From positions 1 through 8,105 of the forward strand of contig JBOGVG010000213.1 in assembly GCA_050692435.1 (NCBI GenBank): a stretch of DNA of 8,105 nt. Direction: 5' to 3'. The position numbers and the translations under genes were made by a program. Each line of letters begins with the position of its first letter. The first letter of the stretch is position 1. This document shows positions 1 through 5,488 of this stretch, one piece after another. This DNA is from AC-69 sp050692435. GTDB taxonomy: Bacteria > Actinomycetota > UBA4738 > HRBIN12. The notes below the pieces were generated by a model. The model had not been told where the DNA came from. It worked only from the letters and a program-made list of their open reading frames with translations, and made no database searches.

Positions 1-9
1 GTTCGCCGG

Positions 10-897
10 ATGGCGGCGATCGGACTGCTTGGTGTGCCGACGAACTCAGCGGGGATGATCGATGGCGTCGCTCGCGCACCCACGGCGCTCCGCGAGGCCG
101 GCCTTCTTGAGGCGCTCCGACGAGAAAGGGAAGTGCACGACTACGGGGACGTGACGCTCCCGGATCCTTCCCCGGAACGCGACGCCGGGACACATCTCAT
201 AGATCCTCGTGGTTTGGCGGCGCTGGTGGCTCACGTTCGGGATGCGGTCGCTTCGATCCTGAACAACGGCCACTTCCCGATCGTCATCGGCGGCGACTGC
301 CCCCTTCTGCTGGGATGTCTAGCCGCCACCAAGAGGCACGACCGGATCGGGCTCCTGTTCGTCGATGGGCACGAGGATGCTTACCTTCCCGAGCAATCAT
401 CGACAGGCGAAGTAGCGGACATGGAGCTCGCGTTCGCGCTGGGGATGGTCGACGTCTCCTGGTCGCCCGAACTCGCCACGATGCTCCCGCTCGTGGCGCC
501 GGCCGACGTCCGGGTCCTTGGAGCGCGTGACGCCGGACTCCTCGATGCCGAGGGAGTGGCGTCGCTCGGCGACCGACTGCCGGTGGTGGACGGCGCCCGT
601 CTCGCGGCCGACCCCGCCGGCGAGACCGAGGCGGCACGCTCATCCCTTGCTTATCGCTGGTGGTTCCACCTCGACCTCGACGTCCTCTCGACGGAGGCGC
701 TCCCGGCCGTCGACTACCCGCAGGACGGCGGCCTCGCGTGGGAGGAGCTCGGCGTCGTGGCCGCCACGGCACTCGACGCCGGCCCGGTGGGCTGGGACGT
801 CACGATCTACAATCCCGACATCGATCCCCAGCGAACCTACGCGCGACGGATCGTCCGGTTCATCGGCTCGGCGGTTCGAGCGATCCCCGGCCGATAG
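10..897 (+). CDS. Arginase/agmatinase-superfamily protein with altered catalytic residues
   Basis: The 295-residue protein has the ureohydrolase fold signature and the usual family length. Three metal-binding blocks are recognisable. GGDC at residues 94-97 replaces the usual GGDH(S). DGHED at 119-123 keeps the Asp-His-Asp ligands of DAHxD. DLD at 222-224 keeps the two Asp of the SxDxD block. So five of six classical Mn ligands remain and the first His is Cys97. In the last block the usual D-x-x-E-x-N-P reads DVTIYNP (263-269), so the Glu that binds the guanidinium group in arginases is Ile266. The loop that normally carries the catalytic HG reads GEVADMELA (133-141). I infer a ureohydrolase-fold enzyme that probably does not use arginine; the substrate is unknown. 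The ATG at 10 has only nine bases before it in the window, so its RBS cannot be judged and a start further upstream is possible. It converges on the hydrolase that follows. Confidence 0.85.
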   Translation: MAAIGLLGVPTNSAGMIDGVARAPTALREAGLLEALRREREVHDYGDVTLPDPSPERDAGTHLIDPRGLAALVAHVRDAVASILNNGHFPIVIGGDCPLLLGCLAATKRHDRIGLLFVDGHEDAYLPEQSSTGEVADMELAFALGMVDVSWSPELATMLPLVAPADVRVLGARDAGLLDAEGVASLGDRLPVVDGARLAADPAGETEAARSSLAYRWWFHLDLDVLSTEALPAVDYPQDGGLAWEELGVVAATALDAGPVGWDVTIYNPDIDPQRTYARRIVRFIGSAVRAIPGR

Positions 898-966
898 GGT
901 GTCCGATCCCCGAGTTCCTTAACTCAGCGCTGGCCCGAAATCTCATGGCGATCCGTCCCGGTCCCC

Positions 967-1743
967 TCAGGCCTCGAAGAACTCCACCAACGCCGGAGCG
1001 AGGACAGCAGGGTCGACGTCGTGCCCCTGACCCTCGAGAGTGCGGGTCTGCCCATCGGGGAAGGCCTCCGCGAGCGCCTGCGCCGTCTCGCGCATCCAGG
1101 GGAAGTCCGACCCACCGGCGATCACGAGTGTGGGTGCCTTGACGGAGGCCGCCCGCTCGGTCGGCAGCGAGTAGTCGCCCATGATGGTGGCGTCGTAAGC
1201 GAGCGTGTGCGCCAGAGCCTCTTGGGCCGGCCACCACGGCGCGTTGCGCGCCTCGGCGACGAACTCGGCTGGCATGCCCACCACCTTCGTCATGAAGAAC
1301 TCGACCGCGTCGCCTCGGCGATCCGCCGCAACGAGCTCGTTGTACGTCTCCACCTGGTTCGCCGGCGGTCTGGCGCTCTCGTCGAGGATGAACGGTGGCT
1401 CCCAGAGCGCCAGCTTCGTGATGGGGAGCCCGCTCGCCGCCGCCTCGAGGGCGAGGGCCGCACCGGAGGAGGTGCCGTACAGGAGCGTCGATCCACCGGC
1501 CTCAGCGATGAGGGCCTCGATGTCCTCGACTTCGCGGTCGACCGCGTACGGTGCCGTGTCCCCGCTGTCGCCGCGACCTCTACGGTCGTAGTTGAAGACG
1601 GTGAAGTGCTCCGCCAGGAGTGCCGCCAGTGGAGCGTTCGACATGCGATCGACGGATCCACCGCACACCAGGATGACCGGCGGCCCCTCGCCCATCCGAT
1701 CGAAGGCGATGGTGGTGCCGTCTCTGGACGTGACCTTGCTCAT
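967..1743 (-). CDS. Alpha/beta hydrolase
   Basis: The 258-residue protein is a complete alpha/beta-hydrolase-fold enzyme with no signal peptide, so probably cytoplasmic. After the opening beta strands (DGTTIAFD, residues 8-15) come CGGSVD at 27-32, in the oxyanion-loop position, and YDRRGRGDSG at 52-61. The nucleophile elbow GTSSG at 90-94 puts the catalytic Ser at 92. Asp213 (GGSDFPWM) is the likely acid and His241 (GQGHD) the catalytic base. The cap region (about 115-190) is typical of small hydrolases in actinobacterial genomes; the substrate cannot be predicted. The ATG is preceded by AAAGGAG with a 5-base spacer. It lies 91 bases downstream of the DHFR-like remnant on the same strand, so it may be read from that remnant's promoter. 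Its leader and first 15 codons resemble the remnant at 7005-7075. Confidence 0.92.
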   Translation of the reverse strand: MSKVTSRDGTTIAFDRMGEGPPVILVCGGSVDRMSNAPLAALLAEHFTVFNYDRRGRGDSGDTAPYAVDREVEDIEALIAEAGGSTLLYGTSSGAALALEAAASGLPITKLALWEPPFILDESARPPANQVETYNELVAADRRGDAVEFFMTKVVGMPAEFVAEARNAPWWPAQEALAHTLAYDATIMGDYSLPTERAASVKAPTLVIAGGSDFPWMRETAQALAEAFPDGQTRTLEGQGHDVDPAVLAPALVEFFEA

Positions 1744-1834
1744 CGGATCTCCTTTCCGATCGTGCGCGATCCGCTGCGTGCTAGATGGACAGCCGGCAGA
1801 GCCAGTATTCCAAGGCGGACCATCGCCGTGGAGA

Positions 1835-2115
1835 CTACTGCTCGTTCGTGGCCGAGGCCACCACCACCTTTCCTGCTGCCTGATGCGTACGGATCATCAC
1901 GCCCGTACTGGGTGTCTTGGAATCGACGAGCCTCAGCGCGGTCTTCGCGCTCCCGTCCTTGAACAGACGCCGTCCGCTCCCCAGCACGATGGGGTTGATC
2001 ATGAGCCGATACTCGTCGACGCGGTCGTGCTCCATCAGCGGCTGCACGAGATCGCTGCTGCCGATGACCTGGAGGTCCTTCCCGGGTTGCGCCTTGAGCT
2101 CACGATCACCTTCAT
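1835..2115 (-). pseudogene. Dihydrofolate-reductase-like (RibD C-terminal domain) gene with large internal deletion and frameshift
   Basis: Reading leftward, an ATG at 2115 preceded by AAGGAGG (2128-2122) opens with MKVIVS, a usual N-terminus for the RibD-C/DHFR-like family. Within about six codons the frame ends its resemblance. The family sequence resumes one frame over with ELKAQPGKDLQVIGSSDLVQ, then DEYRLMINPIVLGSGRRLFKDG and TALRLVDSKTPSTGVM, and ends at TAG 1837-1835. Full-length members are about 180-195 residues, and the resumed segment normally starts past residue 100. Roughly 100 codons, including the nucleotide-binding N-terminal half, therefore seem to be lost. The promoter-like element at 2154-2181 and the RBS are intact, so the locus may still be transcribed. 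A short protein from the GTG at 2047 is possible but would lack most of the fold. The C-terminal identity is secure; the MKVIVS match is short and is supported mainly by its RBS and promoter. Confidence 0.82.
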
Positions 2116-2153
2116 CTCGACCCTCCTTCGGTCGTTCCGACCTCTCCGGATGA

Positions 2154-2181
2154 GACGTCGTTGCGGGGCCGAACTCATCGG
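2154..2181 (-). promoter_or_regulatory. Predicted ECF sigma promoter of the DHFR-like remnant (copy c)
   Basis: On the minus strand CCGATGAGTT (2181-2172) is followed after 15 bases by GTC (2156-2154), giving CGTC with the preceding base. This is a -35/-10 arrangement of ECF type. The -10 ends 38 bases before the ATG at 2115, leaving room for a leader of about 30 bases that contains the AAGGAGG RBS. It is one of four copies with the same spacing. The -35 sits back to back with that of the STAS promoter, four bases away. Motif and spacing are observed; sigma-factor use is inferred. Confidence 0.7.
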
Positions 2182-2185
2182 TCGC

Positions 2186-2213
2186 TCGATGAGTTTCGCT
2201 CGGTCAACCGGTC
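2186..2213 (+). promoter_or_regulatory. Predicted ECF sigma promoter of the STAS gene (copy b)
   Basis: TCGATGAGTT (2186-2195) is followed after exactly 15 bases by GTC (2211-2213). The base before GTC is G, so the -10 reads GGTC instead of the CGTC of the other three copies. Transcription would start near 2220, about 28 bases before the TTG start at 2249 and only about 8 before the ATG at 2228. This is one argument for the TTG. It forms a divergent pair with copy c. Confidence 0.65.
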
Positions 2214-2248
2214 TGTCCTTGCAAGAGATGGTGGAAGGAGAAGCGCGG

Positions 2249-2683
2249 TTGGCCGGTCCCCAGGAGCCGCCGACGACACCGGGGAGCGCGCTGCCAACGC
2301 CTCCGGAGGCGAGCACGATCGACGTGGTCATCAGCGGTCCGATCACCCGCGCCGCCATCGCGGGGCTTTGCGAGCGCGTCCGCGTGGCGCTGGAGGGGAG
2401 CGGCGCCGATCTGGTCGTCTGCGACGTCGGCGCGCTGGCCGACCCGGACGCCGCCACGATCGATGCCGTGGCCCGGCTGCAGCTCACCGCTCGGCGGCTG
2501 GGGCGCCAGGTCTGGCTGCGCGACGCGTGCGGCGAGCTGCTGGAGCTGATCGCCCTCGTGGGGCTGGGCGACGTCGTTCCGCTCTGGGCGCCGCTACGGC
2601 TCGAGCCGAGGGGGGAGGCCGAAGAGCGGGAACAGGCTCGCCGTGTCGAGGAAGAAGCTGATCCCGGTGATCTGACCGGCTGA
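2249..2683 (+). CDS. STAS-domain protein (anti-sigma-factor-antagonist-like)
   Basis: The 144-residue protein has a Pro-rich N-terminus (about 1-22) and one STAS domain (about 23-112: strand TIDVVISGPI, helix, strand ADLVVCDVGAL, helix, strand RQVWLRD, helix). A charged tail (about 118-144) follows. STAS proteins usually bind partner regulators such as anti-sigma factors. The block matching the phosphorylated D-S-S-G of SpoIIAA reads DAAT (67-70), so the phosphoacceptor Ser is Ala. I chose TTG 2249 because GGAAGGAG (2233-2240) lies 8 bases upstream and the leader from the promoter then has normal length. Alternatives in the same frame are ATG 2228 and ATG 2189, but 2189 lies inside the -35. 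The last 90 bases overlap, antisense, the 3' end of the sigma gene. I infer a partner or modulator of that sigma factor; no interaction can be shown from sequence. Confidence 0.82.
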   Translation: MAGPQEPPTTPGSALPTPPEASTIDVVISGPITRAAIAGLCERVRVALEGSGADLVVCDVGALADPDAATIDAVARLQLTARRLGRQVWLRDACGELLELIALVGLGDVVPLWAPLRLEPRGEAEEREQARRVEEEADPGDLTG

Positions 2684-3607
2684 GACCTCGAGGACCTGGA
2701 GGGACCACGGCTCGAGGATGCCTTCCTGATCGCCGGGCTTGTACTGTCCGAACGCCGGCGAGCCGTTCGCCACCAAAGGAATCAGGCGCGAGCCGCGACA
2801 GCCGATGCCGGGTCCGAGGCACCACTGGCGGATGTCGTCGTGGGTCCGCAGCCACATCTCGTAGGGGGGCATCGACCACGTGGCATCCTCGCGTAGGAGC
2901 GAGGTGAGCGAGTCCATGTCGTACCGCTCGAAGGCGTCGACGTAGCGGGCCAGGAGCGCGCGCTGCTCGTCGTCCATCGGCTGGTCCACGTCGCTGGCGG
3001 TGACGTCGGTGGCCGCGAGCGTCGAGCGGGCTCGTTGGAGCGCGCTGTTGACCGACGCGACCGAGGTCTCCAGTAGCTCTGCGACCTCCGACGCCTTCCA
3101 CCCCAACACCTCCCTCAGGATCAGCACCGCTCGTTGCCGGGGTGGGAGGTGTTGCAGGGCGGCGACGAATGCCAGCCGGATCGTCTCTCGGGACTCCGCC
3201 ACCTCGGCCGGATCGCTGCCCGACGGCACGACCCGACTGTCGGGGATCGGCAGGACCCAGATCCCCTCGGCCAGAGGCTCGCCGAGGGGCGTATCGGCCG
3301 TCCTCGCGGGCGCGAGATCCGTCGGGCGGGCCCGGCGCTCCTTCCCGCCCAGCATGTCGAGGCAGACGTTGGTCGCGATGCGATAGAGCCACGAGCGCAG
3401 CGCCGCTCGGCCCTCGAAACGATCGAAGCTCCGCCACGCGCGCAGCAGGGTCTCCTGCACGGCGTCCTCGGCTTCGAAGGCCGACCCGAGCATGCGGTAG
3501 GCGTAAGCGGTCAGCTCAACCCTATGCTGCTCTAGCCGGAGCTCCAGCTCCTCGGACTCGCGCGTCTTCGTGCCCTGGGCTCCGTCCCTTGCCGCCCGCT
3601 CAGTCAA
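2594..3607 (-). CDS. ECF RNA polymerase sigma factor with C-terminal SnoaL-like domain (SigG/SigX5-like)
   Basis: The 337-residue sigma-70 family protein directs RNA polymerase to specific promoters. Counting from the TTG, sigma region 2 spans about 22-90 (YRMLGSAFEAEDAVQETLLRAW and RSWLYRIATNVCLDML). The linker with WVLPIPDS is typical of the SigG-like group (family often named SigX5 or TIGR02960). Sigma region 4 lies at about 154-194 (LPPRQRAVLILREVLGWKAS then VASVNSALQRAR). A SnoaL-like domain covers about 214-320 (LARYVDAFERYDMDSLTSLL and DATWSMPPYEMW). In related ECF groups such extensions replace an anti-sigma factor in controlling activity. The frame is open to ATG 3673, but that ATG lies inside the predicted -35 element. 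TTG 3607 has GGAGGAG nine bases upstream and fits the promoter. The gene is divergent from the MFS gene and overlaps the STAS gene tail to tail. Autoregulation is inferred from the promoter. Confidence 0.92.
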   Translation of the reverse strand: MTERAARDGAQGTKTRESEELELRLEQHRVELTAYAYRMLGSAFEAEDAVQETLLRAWRSFDRFEGRAALRSWLYRIATNVCLDMLGGKERRARPTDLAPARTADTPLGEPLAEGIWVLPIPDSRVVPSGSDPAEVAESRETIRLAFVAALQHLPPRQRAVLILREVLGWKASEVAELLETSVASVNSALQRARSTLAATDVTASDVDQPMDDEQRALLARYVDAFERYDMDSLTSLLREDATWSMPPYEMWLRTHDDIRQWCLGPGIGCRGSRLIPLVANGSPAFGQYKPGDQEGILEPWSLQVLEVSAGQITGISFFLDTASLFPLFGLPPRLEP

Positions 3608-3648
3608 CCCCCGTCGCTCCTCCCCGGCCCATTCACCCAACACTCTAC

Positions 3649-3676
3649 GACGGTCACCGGGCGAGGAACTCATCGG
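3649..3676 (-). promoter_or_regulatory. Predicted ECF sigma autoregulatory promoter (copy d)
   Basis: On the minus strand CCGATGAGTT (3676-3667) is followed after 15 bases by GTC (3651-3649), giving CGTC. The predicted transcription start is near 3641. That is downstream of the ATG at 3673 and about 35 bases before the TTG at 3607. The match to the elements before the MFS, STAS and DHFR-like genes suggests that the sigma factor activates its own gene. Confidence 0.7.
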
Positions 3677-3730
3677 CCCCTACTCGTGTCCTGGCCCGGC
3701 GTGGGGCGTCCGGCATCGGGGCACGCATGA

Positions 3731-3758
3731 CCGATGAGTTTTCGCTCGCGTCGCCGTC
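3731..3758 (+). promoter_or_regulatory. Predicted ECF sigma promoter of the MFS/flavoprotein operon (copy a)
   Basis: CCGATGAGTT (3731-3740) is followed after 15 bases by GTC (3756-3758), giving CGTC. The -10 ends 33 bases before ATG 3792, and AGGAGGG (3781-3787) lies between them. Transcription would begin near 3765. Its -35 is 54 bases from that of the divergent sigma promoter, so the two could be occupied together, unlike the b/c pair. Confidence 0.72.
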
Positions 3759-3791
3759 CACACAGGGAAACCCGACACCCAGGAGGGAACG

Positions 3792-5414
3792 ATGGACACG
3801 GACAGCACCGTCGCAGCACCGCAGGCCGGCCGGCGGGAGTGGATCGGCCTCGCCGTGATCGCGCTTGCGTGCGTGCTCTATGTGATGGACCTGACCATCC
3901 TGCACCTGGCGGTGCCGGCCATCAGCGCCGACCTTCAGCCCAGCAGCGCCCAACTGCTTTGGATCATCGACATCTACGGGTTCATCGTCGCCGGATCGCT
4001 GATCACCATGGGCACGCTGGGGGACCGGATCGGTCGCCGCCGGCTGCTGCTGATCGGCGCCGCCGCGTTCGGCGTCGCATCCGTGCTGGCCGCGTTCTCG
4101 ACCAGCGCCGAGATGCTTATCGCCACCCGTGCCCTGCTCGGGATCGCCGGGGCGACCCTGGCGCCGTCGACCCTGTCCCTGATCCGAAACATGTTCCTCG
4201 ACCCGCAGCAGCGCACGACCGCCATCGCGGTGTGGATCACCAGCTTCTCGGTGGGCGCCGCGATCGGCCCGCTGCTCGGCGGGCTGGTGCTCGAGTTCTT
4301 CTGGTGGGGGGCGGCCTTCCTGCTGGCCGTGCCGGTGATGGGGCTGTTGCTGTTGCTCGGACCGAGGCTGCTCCCCGAGTACCGGGATCCCACGGCCGGC
4401 CGGCCGGACCTGCCCAGCGCGGCCCTGTCGCTGGTCGCGGTACTGGCGGTGATCTTCGGCCTCAAGCAGATCGCTCAGGACGGCCTGGGATGGGTGCCTG
4501 TCCTGTCCATCCTGGCCGGCCTTGCCGTCGGGATCGCATTCGCGCGGCGCCAAAGGCGGCTCGCCGACCCCCTGATCGACCTCCGGCTGTTCCGGGCACC
4601 CGGCTTCAGCGCCTCGCTCGCGACCTACGGGCTCGGCATCTTCATGGTGTTCGGAGGCTTCCTCTTCCTCCCGCAGTACCTGCAGTTGGTGCTCGGCCTG
4701 TCGCCGCTCGAGGCGGGCCTGTGGACGCTGCCCTGGGCCCTCGCGTTCGTCGTCGGTTCCATGGTGACCCCGCGGATCGTGCGCCGCTTCCATCCGGCAT
4801 CGCTGATGGCCGCCGGCCTGGCACTTGCGGCTGTCGGCTTCGCGGTCTTCACCCAGGTTGACGCGGCCTCCGGGTTCGCGGTCGTCCTGGTCGGGTCCGT
4901 CGTCTTCTCGCTAGGAACCGCTCCGGTGTTCACCCTGACGAACGACCTGATCATCGGGTCCGCCCCACCGGAGCGGGCCGGGGCGGCGGCGGGGATCTCG
5001 GAGACCGGCGCCGAGCTCGGCGGGGCGCTCGGGATCGCCATCTTCGGCAGCATCGGGATCGCCATCTACCGCGGCGCGATGGCCGGCGGCATCCCCGCCG
5101 GTGTCCCGGTCGAGGCGGCGGAGGCCGCACGGGACACCCTCGGCGGCGCCGTCGAGGTGGCCGGACAGCTACCGGGTCGACTCGGTCCGGAACTGATCGA
5201 TGCTGCTCGCGAGGCGTTCATCCAAGGACTGCACCTGACTGCCGCGATCAGCGTCGCGGGCACGATCGGCCTCGCCATCTTCGTTGCGGTACTGCTGCGA
5301 CACGTACGGGCCGGTTCACAGGCCGAACCGCAACCGGACTTCGAACCCGAAGGGGCGGTCCCGAACGGCGCAGCCGTCGACATAGTCGGGGAAGCCGCTA
5401 ACGTCGAGTGCTGA
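3792..5414 (+). CDS. MFS multidrug exporter, DHA2 (EmrB/QacA-like, 14 TM) family
   Basis: The 540-residue inner-membrane protein has the length of 14-helix proton-coupled drug exporters. It carries the family motifs. Asp33 in the first helix sits in VMDLTILHLAVP (31-42). Motif A is GTLGDRIGRRRLL (74-86). The motif B Arg113 lies in ATRALLGIAGATLAPS. The antiporter motif C, GAAIGPLLGG (156-165), indicates export. The last helix (about residues 475-497) is followed by a hydrophilic acidic tail of about 40 residues. The start is firm: AGGAGGG lies four bases before the ATG. The flavoprotein gene follows after 74 bases on the same strand with its own RBS, so the two probably share a transcript from the predicted ECF promoter at 3731-3758. 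The substrate is not predictable; candidates are cationic drugs or the flavoprotein's product. Confidence 0.93.
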   Translation: MDTDSTVAAPQAGRREWIGLAVIALACVLYVMDLTILHLAVPAISADLQPSSAQLLWIIDIYGFIVAGSLITMGTLGDRIGRRRLLLIGAAAFGVASVLAAFSTSAEMLIATRALLGIAGATLAPSTLSLIRNMFLDPQQRTTAIAVWITSFSVGAAIGPLLGGLVLEFFWWGAAFLLAVPVMGLLLLLGPRLLPEYRDPTAGRPDLPSAALSLVAVLAVIFGLKQIAQDGLGWVPVLSILAGLAVGIAFARRQRRLADPLIDLRLFRAPGFSASLATYGLGIFMVFGGFLFLPQYLQLVLGLSPLEAGLWTLPWALAFVVGSMVTPRIVRRFHPASLMAAGLALAAVGFAVFTQVDAASGFAVVLVGSVVFSLGTAPVFTLTNDLIIGSAPPERAGAAAGISETGAELGGALGIAIFGSIGIAIYRGAMAGGIPAGVPVEAAEAARDTLGGAVEVAGQLPGRLGPELIDAAREAFIQGLHLTAAISVAGTIGLAIFVAVLLRHVRAGSQAEPQPDFEPEGAVPNGAAVDIVGEAANVEC

Positions 5415-5488
5415 GCCGGTGCCCGCGCGGGATCTGACCCAGACGGCAAGAAAGGTGAACGGTTCCTGCGGTGTGGGAAGGAGTTCTC

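Noticed and set aside
898..966. Terminator between the converging arginase-like and hydrolase genes
   Set aside because: Only a 5-pair stem (GAGTT/AACTC near 914-927) without a T-run is visible, too weak to call.
1712..1749. CCGATGAG on the minus strand at the hydrolase start as a fifth sigma promoter
   Set aside because: The match comes from the ATGAGC start codon. TT is missing, and there is no GTC at the fixed distance.
1021..1962. Plus-strand open frame of 313 codons across the hydrolase
   Set aside because: It is antisense to an intact alpha/beta hydrolase with catalytic triad and RBS, and has no motifs of its own.
1592..2248. Upstream extension of the STAS frame to 1592
   Set aside because: The frame runs through the hydrolase start, the DHFR remnant and both promoter elements. 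Only the part from about 2228-2249 resembles a protein.
2484..3437. 317-codon minus-strand frame within the sigma gene
   Set aside because: It is a same-strand frame-shifted shadow; the sigma region 2 and region 4 motifs are in the other frame.
3654..4793. 379-codon minus-strand open frame antisense to the MFS gene
   Set aside because: Its product is rich in Gln, His, Arg and Gly with no fold or family motif. It mirrors the codon pattern of the well-supported exporter gene, as expected in GC-rich DNA.
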